A stretch of 24,710 bases of DNA from Bryobacteraceae bacterium. GTDB lineage: Bacteria; Acidobacteriota; Terriglobia; Bryobacterales; Bryobacteraceae. The DNA lies in the NCBI GenBank assembly GCA_025350445.1, contig JANXXV010000465.1, positions 1 through 24,710 on the forward strand. The letters are read 5' to 3'. Both the position numbers and the translations under genes were made by a program. Positions 8,083 to 16,534 of the stretch are shown here, in pieces. The notes beneath the pieces were generated by a model. It was not told where the DNA came from, ran no database searches, and was given only the letters and a program-made list of their open reading frames with translations. Each line of letters starts with the position of its first letter. Positions within the stretch are counted from its first letter, which is position 1.

Positions 8083-9051
8083 ATGGCCATCATGACGGTA
8101 AGCGGCCCTATTGAAGCCGCGCAAGCTGGATATACGCTCTCGCACGAACATTTGTTGTGCGACCTCTGGCCGATTGTACGGAACTACGACGGCATTCTGG
8201 ACGATGAACTGTTAGCGGCTCGAGAGTTGGGGGCCTACCGGCAAGCTGGCGGCCGGACTCTGGTGGACGTTACCAGCGGCGGCCTAGGCCGGAATCCGCT
8301 CGCCTTGCGCCGCATTTCCGAAGCTTCCGGCGTACAGGTAGTGATGGGCGCCGCGTGGTACCGCGAAGACGTCTATCCGCGTTGTGTCTATGAACTGGAC
8401 AGCACTTCCCTGGCCCAACTGATTGTTCAAGAACTGATGGAAGGCGTGGATGGGACCGATGTTCGAGCCGGCGTGATAGGCGAGATCGGTACCGAACGAA
8501 AGTTCATCACGCCGGCGCAGGAGCGCGTGTTTCGGGCTTCCGCGCGTGCGTACCTGGCTACCGGAGTGAGTATCATCACGCACACCACCCACTTTGGTGA
8601 GTTGGCATTGGAGCAGATTTCGTTGCTGAAGGAAGAGGGTGTCCCCAGCGGCCGCATTATCATCAGCCACCTGGGAGACCGACCGGACTTTGCCCATATT
8701 CATGCGATCGCCCGGCAAGGTGTCTTTCTGAGCATCGACAATATCGGTTACCTCGGCGGCGGATATCCGAGCGATGAAGTGCGGGCGGAAAACGTCGACA
8801 GCCTGATCCGTGAAGGTTTCCTTTCACAGATTCTGCTGGCGGGCGACATCTGCATGAAGAGTCATCTCCACGCGTACGGCGGCAAAGGATACGACCATGT
8901 CCCGCGGTGCTTTCTTCCCTTGCTGAAGAATTTGGGTGTCTCCGAAGAGGCGATTCATGCCATGACTGTCGCCAATCCGGCGCGCGCTCTTGACGCCGAA
9001 TACGCTGCTGTTGACAGTGGTTGTCATGAAGAAGCGGCTGTGAGGCCTTAA
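8083..9051 (+). CDS. Phosphotriesterase-family (Php/PLL-like) metal-dependent hydrolase
   Basis: A 322-residue cytoplasmic hydrolase. The metal ligands of the family are all visible: H21 and H23 (LSHEHLL), E134 (GEIGTE, bridging glutamate as in Php rather than the carboxylated lysine of true phosphotriesterases), H167 (IITHTTH), H196 (ISHLGDR) and D255 (LLAGDI). Families of this type act as lactonases, esterases or N-acyl/phospho-hydrolases; most are not phosphotriesterases in vivo. A GGAGG lies 12 bases before the ATG at 8083; a second ATG at 8092 is also possible. It is the first gene of a tight operon, with two bases to the SelA-like gene. A php-type hydrolase beside a PLP enzyme and a membrane transporter recalls the poorly understood E. 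coli yhf operon; this is an analogy, not proof of shared chemistry. Confidence 0.88.
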   Translation: MAIMTVSGPIEAAQAGYTLSHEHLLCDLWPIVRNYDGILDDELLAARELGAYRQAGGRTLVDVTSGGLGRNPLALRRISEASGVQVVMGAAWYREDVYPRCVYELDSTSLAQLIVQELMEGVDGTDVRAGVIGEIGTERKFITPAQERVFRASARAYLATGVSIITHTTHFGELALEQISLLKEEGVPSGRIIISHLGDRPDFAHIHAIARQGVFLSIDNIGYLGGGYPSDEVRAENVDSLIREGFLSQILLAGDICMKSHLHAYGGKGYDHVPRCFLPLLKNLGVSEEAIHAMTVANPARALDAEYAAVDSGCHEEAAVRP

Positions 9052-9053
9052 GA

Positions 9054-10241
9054 ATGGGGATCTACGAAGAGTTCGGAGTACGCGCCATCATCAACGCTCG
9101 AAGCTTCAGTACCAAGGCGGGAGGCGCCGCGCTGCCGGCCGAGGTCCTGGAGGCGATGCGCCGGGCTGGTGAGAGTTGCGTCCGCATGGACGAACTGCAA
9201 GACGCGGCCAGCGGCGTGATCGCAGAGGCTACCGGCGCCGAAGCCGGAATTGTAACCAGCGGTGCATCGGCCGCGCTCACTTTAGGAACCGCGGCCTGCC
9301 TCACCGGCTTGGATGTGTCGAGGATGAATCGCCTTCCGGATACGGCTGGCGTGCCCTGTGAAATCGTCGTGCACCGGAGCCATCGCAATGATTATGACCA
9401 CGCGCTGCTTGCCGCGGGAGCAAAGTTTGTTGAGGCCGGCTTCAGTTACTTCACGTTTCCTTATGAGATTGAGCAGGCGATTACTGAAAATACGGCAGCC
9501 CTGTTCTACCAAAGCGGTGGAGAGGGTACGGTTATGCCCCTGGCCGGCTTCGTCCGGATTGCGCATAAGCACGGAAAGCCGGTAATTGTGGACGCGGCCG
9601 CCGATCTGCCACCGCAGAGTAACCTGCGCGCCCATATCGAGGCCGGAGCAGATCTGGTTGCCTTCAGTGGCGGGAAGCACCTGCGAGGACCGCAAGCCAC
9701 GGGAATCCTGTGCGGACGTTCGGATCTGATCCTGTCAGCGGCGCTGCAGCATCAGGACATGGATGTGTTTCCGGCGTCCTGGCCGCTGCGGAATCTCATG
9801 GCTGAGGGGAAGCTGACCGGTCCGCCGCACCACGGAATCGGCCGTGGCTTCAAAGTGGGCAAAGAGGAGATCATCGGACTAATGGCTGCGCTGCGCAGCT
9901 ACGCCCATCGCGACTTTGACGCGGAGCTCGCCGGTTGGAAGTTCGACATGGAAGCGATTGTTTCGGCCGCGCAGGGATTCGCAGGGGTCCATGCGCAGGT
10001 GCGATTTCCTCAAGCCGGCGGGAAACTGGTTCCGCATGCCGTAGTGTCGATTGATTCGCAAACCGCGGGGATGTGCGCCAATGCGGTGATCAATGCGTTA
10101 CAGGATGGAGAGCCTTCTATTTTTGTGTTCGAACATTCCGGTGATGTGGGAAAGATCGTTTTCATGCCGGAAGGCTTGAACCCGGGAGAGGCACAAATTG
10201 TAGCCGGGCGGCTACGGGCAATTCTCAAGAGGGAGGGCTAA
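9054..10241 (+). CDS. SelA-like PLP-dependent enzyme (D-glucosaminate-type ammonia lyase/aminotransferase class V fold)
   Basis: A 395-residue fold-type I PLP enzyme of the COG1921 (SelA-like) group. Visible elements are the substrate-side start (YEEFGVRAIINAR), a phosphate-binding turn (IVTSGASAALTL, about 67-78), the PLP-ring aspartate D180 (VIVDAAADLPP) and the Schiff-base lysine K208 (AFSGGKHLRGPQATG). The length fits catabolic members and is shorter than bacterial selenocysteine synthase, about 450-460. No selenoprotein machinery surrounds it, so a selA role is unlikely. Relatives eliminate ammonia from D-glucosaminate-6-phosphate or act on other amino acids, and they commonly sit with cog3964 amidohydrolases, which here belong to the divergent operon. 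It is probably co-transcribed and coupled with the php-like hydrolase (two-base gap) and the first transporter half (two-base gap). Confidence 0.85.
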   Translation: MGIYEEFGVRAIINARSFSTKAGGAALPAEVLEAMRRAGESCVRMDELQDAASGVIAEATGAEAGIVTSGASAALTLGTAACLTGLDVSRMNRLPDTAGVPCEIVVHRSHRNDYDHALLAAGAKFVEAGFSYFTFPYEIEQAITENTAALFYQSGGEGTVMPLAGFVRIAHKHGKPVIVDAAADLPPQSNLRAHIEAGADLVAFSGGKHLRGPQATGILCGRSDLILSAALQHQDMDVFPASWPLRNLMAEGKLTGPPHHGIGRGFKVGKEEIIGLMAALRSYAHRDFDAELAGWKFDMEAIVSAAQGFAGVHAQVRFPQAGGKLVPHAVVSIDSQTAGMCANAVINALQDGEPSIFVFEHSGDVGKIVFMPEGLNPGEAQIVAGRLRAILKREG

Positions 10242-10243
10242 CC

Positions 10244-10723
10244 GTGCCGCGCGCGTTCCTGTTGTTGGCGGTCATCAGTCTGGGCACGATGGGCGTGACG
10301 CACAAGGTAGCGGACCACCGCGGCTGCCGGCCGGAAGGCGTAAATTTCGTTTTGTTTCTGGGAGCCGGGGTAGTGATGCTTGGTGTTACCCTTTGGCGCT
10401 TGGGCCCGAGAATTTTGGAGATTGCCCCCGTGGCGGTTCTGACAGCTATGACTTGCGGGTTCCTCTCCTCTGTGGCCATTTTGAGCTTTCAGCACGGCGT
10501 TCGATTCGGCAAGATTTCGACGAGTTGGCTGATTATGAATCTTTCCACCGCGCTGCCGACTGTGCTGTCGGTTTTGATCTACGGCGAGGCTGTCAGCGCG
10601 CGCCGCGCACTGGGACTGTTTCTGGCAGTGGTGGCATTGTTTATTCTCTGGCTGGAAAGAAAGCGGGAAGAGAGTGCAGGCAGTCTGGCTGTTCCTTCGC
10701 AGACCGCTGTAGGGGAACGGTAA
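10244..10723 (+). CDS. Half-size DMT/EamA-like membrane protein, subunit 1
   Basis: A 159-residue integral membrane protein with about four to five hydrophobic segments (approximate residues 2-17, 28-47, 57-78, 86-110, 117-135) and a charged tail (LERKREE). The GTG start at 10244 follows a strong GAGGGAGGG ribosome binding site that lies in the end of the PLP gene. The segment with RFGKISTSWLIMNLSTALPTVLSVLIYGE resembles the second half-repeat of EamA/DMT drug-metabolite transporters, ending at the conserved Gly-Glu. The next gene begins two bases after its stop. A standard EamA protein is about 300 residues with ten helices, so the two adjacent genes together make one carrier. The likely cargo is the substrate or product of the neighbouring enzymes (inference). 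Confidence 0.7.
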   Translation: MPRAFLLLAVISLGTMGVTHKVADHRGCRPEGVNFVLFLGAGVVMLGVTLWRLGPRILEIAPVAVLTAMTCGFLSSVAILSFQHGVRFGKISTSWLIMNLSTALPTVLSVLIYGEAVSARRALGLFLAVVALFILWLERKREESAGSLAVPSQTAVGER

Positions 10724-10725
10724 GC

Positions 10726-11148
10726 ATGTATATCCGGTACATCGCGATCGCCTTTCTCACGAATGGACTGGGCGCGTTCGGGCTGCGTATTCTGGCTGGA
10801 GCAGGACTGGGCAACGTAGATCAGGCCCAATATCTGATGCTGTGGTATCTCGCCGGCCTGCTGCTGGCCTCAGTTGCCTTTTTCCGGCGCTATAGCAGCC
10901 CGCAGCCGAATGAACTGGCCATCGGTTCCGGGATGGCCGTTTGCAGCCTTCTTGGGCAGGTTGGGATGATGCTCTCGCTTGCGGGCGGCATCCCCGGATT
11001 TGTGGTGTTCCCGGTGGCGACGGGCGGAGGGTTGATTCTGGTTGTGACCGTTGGTGTGCTTCTCTACCGGGAACCGATGGGCTGGCTGGGCTGGCTGGGC
11101 ATCAGCACCGGCGTTTGCGCCTTGATCCTCTTAGCGCTTCCCGATTGA
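10726..11148 (+). CDS. Half-size DMT/EamA-like membrane protein, subunit 2
   Basis: A 140-residue membrane protein starting at the ATG at 10726 (MYIRYIAIAFLTNGLGAFG), with about four to five hydrophobic segments. A longer open frame exists upstream but runs inside the first transporter gene and is not hydrophobic there. The late part (FPVATGGGLILVVTVGVLLYREPMGWLGWLGI) matches the EamA/SMR pattern of a small-residue helix followed by a conserved acidic residue and a closing helix. It is paired with the preceding half, and a heterodimer like paired SMR proteins is the simplest model. Its last 85 bases overlap the 3' end of the opposing GntR gene. Confidence 0.7.
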   Translation: MYIRYIAIAFLTNGLGAFGLRILAGAGLGNVDQAQYLMLWYLAGLLLASVAFFRRYSSPQPNELAIGSGMAVCSLLGQVGMMLSLAGGIPGFVVFPVATGGGLILVVTVGVLLYREPMGWLGWLGISTGVCALILLALPD

Positions 11149-11894
11149 TTGACTAAGGCTGACGATTCCGTCTGAGCGATTTTCCAGGTTCTAGCCGCGT
11201 TCTCAAGATGAGTACGCATGGCTTCGCGCGCCTTCTTCGGATCGCGGCTCTTGACCGCACGGTAGATCTTTTCGTGATCCCGCAGGGTGTCTTCGTAGAC
11301 ATGCGGTAACTGACCGGTCCGCGTTAGCGTTTCGCCGAGGCGGGTCGACAACATCTGCCAGACCAGCACGGCAATCGGATTCTTCGAAGCTTGCGCAAGA
11401 GCGGCATGGAACGACATATCTGTCGTGCAATCCACAGTGGTTGTGGCCAGTTCCGCCTTGTAACGGTCGAGGGCCGCCTTCATCAGATCCAGGTCGACAT
11501 CTTCCGCCTTTTCCGCCGCCAGCGAAGCCAGGCCGACTTCCATGATTTTTCGGAATTCCAGAAGATCGTCCGTTTGTTGCGACTGGAGGGCGACAGAGAA
11601 TTGCTCCGCATTCAGAAGATTGGAGCGGGAAGGCTGCAGCACGATTGCACCGATTCGCTGCCGGACATTTACCAATCCGAGGGATTCGAGTGACTTGATT
11701 GCTTCGCGGACGCAGGTGCGGCTGACGCCGAGGCTCTGCGTCAATTCGTGTTCCGTCGGAAGACGCTCCCCGGGCTTCACTTCCCCATTTTTAATCAGCC
11801 CGACCACGTAGTCGATCACCTGCGAGGTGAGAGTTTTCCGTTTGAGCAAGGAGAGTCCTTGAGCCGGGTGGACGCTGCCGTTAACCGGACTCAT
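11064..11894 (-). CDS. FadR-subfamily GntR transcriptional regulator with FCD ligand domain
   Basis: A 276-residue DNA-binding regulator. Residues about 20-88 are the winged helix of the GntR family (VVGLIKNGEVKPGERLPTEHEL, then GVSRTCVREAIKSLESLGLVNVRQRIGAIV). Residues about 108-240 are an all-helical FCD domain with its usual metal ligands visible: D159, H163, H208 and H229. FCD domains usually bind organic or sugar acids. The chosen start is the ATG at 11894; a TTG at 11900 is also in frame. The C-terminal ~28 residues (LVNQSGSAKRIKAQTPVLMPSQPSQPIGSR region) are encoded antisense to the transporter 3' end and lie outside the FCD fold. It lies between the operons preceded by the TTTG-N3-TATnATA-N3-CAAA sites and is the best candidate for their regulator; this is not shown by sequence alone. 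Confidence 0.88.
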   Translation of the reverse strand: MSPVNGSVHPAQGLSLLKRKTLTSQVIDYVVGLIKNGEVKPGERLPTEHELTQSLGVSRTCVREAIKSLESLGLVNVRQRIGAIVLQPSRSNLLNAEQFSVALQSQQTDDLLEFRKIMEVGLASLAAEKAEDVDLDLMKAALDRYKAELATTTVDCTTDMSFHAALAQASKNPIAVLVWQMLSTRLGETLTRTGQLPHVYEDTLRDHEKIYRAVKSRDPKKAREAMRTHLENAARTWKIAQTESSALVNQSGSAKRIKAQTPVLMPSQPSQPIGSR

Positions 11895-11895
11895 C

Positions 11896-11963
11896 TGCAA
11901 TGATACCGTTTCCTGAACGGGAGAAGATGCGAATACCCGAGAGAAACGGGCTCCGGTATTGCA
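11896..11963. promoter_or_regulatory. Nested inverted repeats upstream of the GntR gene
   Basis: TGCAATGATACCG at 11896-11908 faces CGGTATTGCA at 11954-11963, and CCGTTTC at 11906-11912 faces GAAACGG at 11943-11949. The left arm also contains TGCAAT/ATAC words that occur in operator A. It could be an autoregulatory site. No clear promoter boxes were found for the regulator. Confidence 0.3.
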
Positions 11964-11987
11964 GGGGACTGGATCCCATGACCTGGG

Positions 11988-14900
11988 TCAGAAGATGAAC
12001 TTCATGGCCAACTGAATCTGCCTGGCCGTTCCCGCTGTGAGCAGTTGGCCAAAGGCGGGCGAAATCAACGACGCATTTGGATTCGAGAAGTTTGCGTGGT
12101 TGAGCGTGTTGAAAAATTCCGTTCGGAACTCAAGATGCATCCGCTCGCGGATGGGTATGTTCTTAAACAAACCAGCATCGAGGTTGACCAGGCCCGGACC
12201 AATCAAGCTGTTTCTGCCCGTGTTTCCAAACTGGCCAGGTTGGTTTGCGGCGAACCTGCTGGTATCGAAGTATTTCGCCACTACCTGATTGCGCGAACGG
12301 TCTGTGGGCAGTACTGGATTCCCCAGAACGTTGGGACGATCGTTGCCAATCGCGGTCAAAGAGTTGTCCCGGCCACTGACAGGGGTAAAAGGAAGTCCGC
12401 TTGTCGCCGTAAGGATGCCCGATAGCTGCCATCCTCCCAGGATGTGCTTTCCAACAAACCCCGCTGCCCGTACGCCTGGAATTTCCCAAACCCAGGAAGC
12501 GGTAAAGACATGCTTCCGTTGGAAGTCAGAGAGTCCCCAATCGGCGCGTAAGTTGTATGGATTTTGTACCGCGGAGGCGGTTGGCACTGACTGGAGATCC
12601 AGGGATTTGGCCAGCGTGTAATTGACGCTAAGGAGGTAGGACCTGGCAAACCTTTTCTTGAGGGAGAGAGCCAATGCGTTGTAGGAGCTGTTTCCGCCGT
12701 TTTCGATGCGGATCATTGAGGCTACCTGGCCCGGGCTAAAGCGCCTGCGCTGTTCCTGATTGGCGAGAGTAGCGCCCGGTCCATAGACTGCGGGATTGTA
12801 CTGGTACCATTCCGGAAGTTTTCGGCCCACATTCCCGATGTAACTGATGTCTATTGCATAGTCTTGACCCAGTTGGCGCTGGAACGAGAGGCTGTATTGC
12901 TCGACGTAGGGATTCGGTAGCGAAGTGTCGGCAGACCAGCCGGTGACGGGCAGCACGAAAGCAGCCTTGCCGGTGGCCGGGTTGTACTGAGCCGCGGGAT
13001 TGCCCGGAACGAGTCCGAAGCCTACAGTGGTGCCTTGGAAGGGATTGGAGAATGACGGGACAGAGGCTAGCGTATAGGAAGTGAGGAACGGCTGGTTGAG
13101 GCTGAGGTATTGCGAGTAGCCGTTCAACATGGGCTGCGTAAACAGCCCGAAGCCGCTCCTGAGGCTGGTCTTACCGTCTCCGAAGATGTCCCAAGCGAAG
13201 CCAACACGCGGCGTCAGATTGTTCTTGTCCGTGGAGAACACGCCTCTGGGAATGCCAGGGTCGCCGGCGTAGGCCATACCCAAGGGCGCGTTTGGAAAGC
13301 GGGTGGATTGAAAGCCTGGAATGAAAGTCGCGGAGTTGCTGGCGATCTGGTAGGTGGGTTCTTCGTAGTGATAGCGAACGCCCAGGTTTAGCGTTAGGCG
13401 GTTGTTGACGCGGTAATCATTCTGTGCGAAGAAGTCCAGAAAGTAGGTGCGGTGATTTTCTTCTTCCCGATAGAGTAGCAGCGAACTCGGCCTGCCCAGC
13501 AGGAAGTCCGCCATGGCGTTCTTGGAATACTGGCCGTTGAACGTGAAGCGGCCATTGTCGAACGCGGCTGTATCCGGACCAAAGCGGATCCAATCGAAAC
13601 CGCCGCCAAATTTCCAGGAGCTCTTACCGCGCACCCACGTGACCGTGTCTGTGAAGTCGTAGGAGTTGTCGAGACGGAGCGGATCACCCGCGGTGCGCGG
13701 AGACAGATTCATGCGGCCCGTGACGGAAACAGAGGGAGGGTACGGATGGGTGCTGGTATCCGCAAGATTGACTCCGGCGTCCTGCGGGTTCTTGAATGGC
13801 GTATCAGCATTGGTGCTGGTTTCGAACTTACGGTTCCACGCGGCCGAGAAAGTGTTCAGCAGGTTTGGGGTGAAGGTATGGGTGTCCCAGATATTCAGGT
13901 TCTGAAAGCGCAGGCCGTAGAGACCGACTCCAAAGGGCATGTCGCCGTTGAACGAGGCCGATTTGCCTTCACTGAACCAATAGCGCCCGCTGATCTGATT
14001 GTTCTGCAGAAGGTTGTGATCGATCTTCAATGTGTATTGATTTCCGTCGTTCTTGCTTGGGCGAAGCACTGTGTATCGTCCGGCGGCGGCATTTGCTTCC
14101 GGAAGCGCCGCGAGATACTTCACGGCGGCGGGATCAAAGCGGCTCGCGGGAATAATGCCGCCTGGGAACGGCAGCCCGGTGTTGGGGTCGGTTGGCACTC
14201 CTCCAACGGATTGCGAGAAATCACCGCTCTTTTCCAGGGCGGTTGCGGGAATGGCTGTGTTGTTCAGAACGGCTTGCCGGATTCGGGTTCCCTGATATCC
14301 GCCGAAGAAGAAGGTCTTGTTGCGGCGGATAGGGCCACCCACTGTTCCGCCGAACTGGTTCTGCACCAGGAAGGGCGTTTTGGGGCGAAAAAGTTTCGGG
14401 CGGTCAGATTGTTGTCGCGATGGAATTCAAACAGGTTTCCATGCACGCCATTGGCGCCGGAGCGGGTAACCACTTGAATGGTGGCCGCTGACGCCAATCC
14501 TTTTTCGGCGTCGTAGGCGTTAGTGATGACCTTGAACTCGGACAGGAAATCCGGCGGGGGTAGAGGGTTTCCCTGGCCGTACTGAATGGAGTTGTATCGC
14601 GCGTTGTCCAGCAGGAAGTTGTTGGAGCTCTGACGTCCTCCGGCTACCTGCACCACGACGCTGTAACTTGTGGGCAAGACACCGGGATCGGTGACGAGCG
14701 CGGTGGGGATCAGGGAGAGTAGTGAAGCCGGGCTGCGTCCGCTCAACGGCAATTCCACCATGCGCTTCGAATCCATCGTCTCTCCTAGCGACGCTTGCCG
14801 GGTCTCGATGTTCGGCGCCTGCACTGATACCGTGACGCTCTCCGCGGCATCGCCTACGGCAAGGCTGAAATCGACCCTTACGTTTTGCTGTACGGAGAGA

Positions 14901-15199
14901 GCAATGCCTGTCCGAGTTTCCGTCTTGAAGCCAGGGGCCGTCGCGCGAACGGAGTAGCTGCCAACCGAGAGAAGCGGCATGACGTAAGCTCCATCAGCGC
15001 CAGTGACGGTCTGGCGTACCTGACCGGTGAGTTCATTCGTGATCTGGACTGCGCACTGCGGGACGACGGAGCCGCTGCTGCCCGAAATATTCCCGATTAT
15101 CGACGCCGTGGTTTGCGCAAGGACCGGAAGTGGGAGCGACAGAGTTGCCGCAGTGAGTACTATCAGAAGCGACTTACAGCTTATTGGGGAACGGAACAT
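11988..15199 (-). pseudogene. Second Oar-like TonB-dependent receptor, interrupted by a -1 frameshift
   Basis: Read through the shift, this is a 1070-residue outer-membrane receptor. It has a signal peptide (MFRSPISCKS to LPVLAQ), a CarboxypepD_reg-like domain at about 33-115, a plug region (VELPLSGRSPASLLSLIP, FLLDNARYN, FKVITNAYDAEKG) and a barrel ending in LAMKFIF. The ATG at 15199 has GGAGGG eight bases upstream; longer in-frame starts lie inside the promoter. Frame 0 runs to a stop at 14264, but homology moves to the -1 frame after K274 at 14378, where GCC CCA AAA CGC would need one extra base to read A-P-K-T-P-F. The downstream frame continues QNQFGGTVGGPIRRNKTFFFGGYQG to 11988. The breakpoint is a C4A4 homopolymer that also fits an X_XXY_YYZ slippery heptamer, so a mutation, a sequencing error or recoding are all open. 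The gene has operator B and its own TTGACA promoter. Confidence 0.85.
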
Positions 15200-15228
15200 T
15201 CGAGAGACCCTCCATGGCCTTGTGACCA

Positions 15229-15249
15229 TTTGTATTATGATATGGCAAA
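15229..15249. promoter_or_regulatory. Operator site B, palindrome TTTG-N3-TATnATA-N3-CAAA
   Basis: It differs from site A at one of 21 positions and sits in the same place relative to divergent genes: 22 bases from the TTGACA of the minus-strand promoter, at the presumed transcription start. Together A and B share 34 of 49 positions across the operator and both -35 regions. It lies between the second TonB receptor (-) and the TIM-barrel protein (+). Confidence 0.7.
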
Positions 15250-15277
15250 AGTACATCAGACGGGGTATGGTTGTCAA
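15248..15277 (-). promoter_or_regulatory. Promoter of the second TonB receptor
   Basis: Perfect TTGACA (15277-15272), followed after 18 bases by TACTTT (15253-15248), or after 17 bases by GTACTT. The -10 is weak. The arrangement copies the promoter at 7996-8024. Confidence 0.5.
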
Positions 15278-15325
15278 TATGTCGATTCATGCGATTGTCG
15301 TTTCGGAGAACGTGAGGAGGCGCCG

Positions 15326-16534
15326 TTGAAGGCCAGTATCGAACTGTTTGCGTACCCGTGGGATATTCTGGACCGCGGCCCGGAAGCTTTTGTGGCAGAG
15401 TGCTGTAGCTTAGGCGTCAACAGGGTACACGCGACTACGCTTTATCACAGCGGTAAGTTCCTGCTGCCTCGCAACCGGAACACGAAGGTATACTTTCCCG
15501 AGCCTGGAAGTCTCTACGTGGAGGTGGATCAGGGTAAGTTTGGAAACGGGATCCGGCCGAGGGTTTCGCCACTGGCTTCTACGGGTTGGTTGCAGCAACT
15601 TTCACAGGCCGAGTCGGCTTCCGATGTCAGCCTTGCGGGCTGGACGGTGTTCCACCACAGTTCCACGCTGGCGTCCAAACACCCTGAACTGGCGATTCGC
15701 AACCTTTTTGGCGACGTCTATCCGTTCGCACTTTGCCCGAGCCATTCGGAAGTTCGAAATTATTCTTTGTCGTTGGCCGGAGCGATCCAATCCACTGGCG
15801 CCTTCGACACACTCGACATGGAGACGATTGGATTCCTGGGATACACTCACGGATTCCATCACGAAGTGACTGCCGTTCCAGCCGGTGCGCTGGAAACATT
15901 TCTTCTCTCTCTTTGTTTCTGCTCCGCATGCTGCACGGCGGGTGAGCGTGACGGCATTGCGATGGAATCGCTTCGCAAGAAACTGCAACAACTGTTGCAG
16001 GCTAAGCTCTCCGCAGACGATTCGGCCAGTGAGCATCCCAATAACGTGGAACAGTTACTCACGCTCATGGCAACATGCCAGCCGCTGCAGCAACTGGTCC
16101 AGCTTCGTCTGCACACCATTACAGGCTTGGTGCAGAATATCCGATTGGCAACGAGTAACACCAGATTAGGAGTGTTCACATCCAGCTTTGTGGGCTCACC
16201 CTCCAATATCTGGATGGAAGGGCTTTCCTTGCCGGACCTGCAGAGCAACGTGGATGTATTCCATCTTCTTGCCTACTCTTCCAATACCGACCTGGTGAAT
16301 TCCGACCTCGCATTTTGCCTCAACAAAGTGGATGCCTCGCGGCTGAATCTCACGCTTAATCTGGGGCTTCCCATCACGCCTACACTGGACCACGCCATGG
16401 CCAAGATCGATTTTGCGTGGCGTCATGGAGTTAGGCAATTTGCATTCTTCAACTATGGATTTCCGGGCGAAGTCCGGTTGCAATGGGTGAAGACAATATC
16501 TGAAGAGATTCGCAGGAGAGAGCGCTTCCGCTAG
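15326..16534 (+). CDS. TIM-barrel, glycosidase-like protein of unknown function
   Basis: A 402-residue protein with no signal peptide from the chosen TTG start at 15326, which follows GAGGAGG by five bases. An in-frame ATG at 15242 lies inside operator B and has no ribosome binding site, so I disfavour it. The pattern of strands (IELFAYPWD, VNRVHATTLYH, AFDTLDMETIGFLGY, LGVFTSSF, VDVFHLLAYS, LTLNLGLP, QFAFFNYGF) suggests a TIM barrel. A Cys cluster (LCFCSACC, about residue 195) resembles the C-x-C-x-x-C element seen after a barrel strand in some uncharacterised hypothetical glycosyl-hydrolase-like families. A conserved acidic residue (DMET) is a candidate catalytic position. It is divergent from the TonB receptor across operator B. 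The stop TAG is part of the CTAG target duplication of the adjacent inserted element. Specific chemistry is unknown. Confidence 0.65.
   Translation: MKASIELFAYPWDILDRGPEAFVAECCSLGVNRVHATTLYHSGKFLLPRNRNTKVYFPEPGSLYVEVDQGKFGNGIRPRVSPLASTGWLQQLSQAESASDVSLAGWTVFHHSSTLASKHPELAIRNLFGDVYPFALCPSHSEVRNYSLSLAGAIQSTGAFDTLDMETIGFLGYTHGFHHEVTAVPAGALETFLLSLCFCSACCTAGERDGIAMESLRKKLQQLLQAKLSADDSASEHPNNVEQLLTLMATCQPLQQLVQLRLHTITGLVQNIRLATSNTRLGVFTSSFVGSPSNIWMEGLSLPDLQSNVDVFHLLAYSSNTDLVNSDLAFCLNKVDASRLNLTLNLGLPITPTLDHAMAKIDFAWRHGVRQFAFFNYGFPGEVRLQWVKTISEEIRRRERFR

Noticed and set aside
7977..8093. Longer N-terminus of the broken secreted gene
   Set aside because: It runs through the promoter and into the divergent gene. 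The signal peptide begins at 7976.
9054..10241. Selenocysteine synthase (selA) assignment
   Set aside because: It is shorter than bacterial SelA, and there is no selB, selD or selC nearby. The metabolic context favours a catabolic SelA-like enzyme.
15200..15277. Longer N-terminus of the second TonB receptor
   Set aside because: The region holds the TTGACA promoter and operator B. GGAGGG eight bases before 15199 fixes the start.
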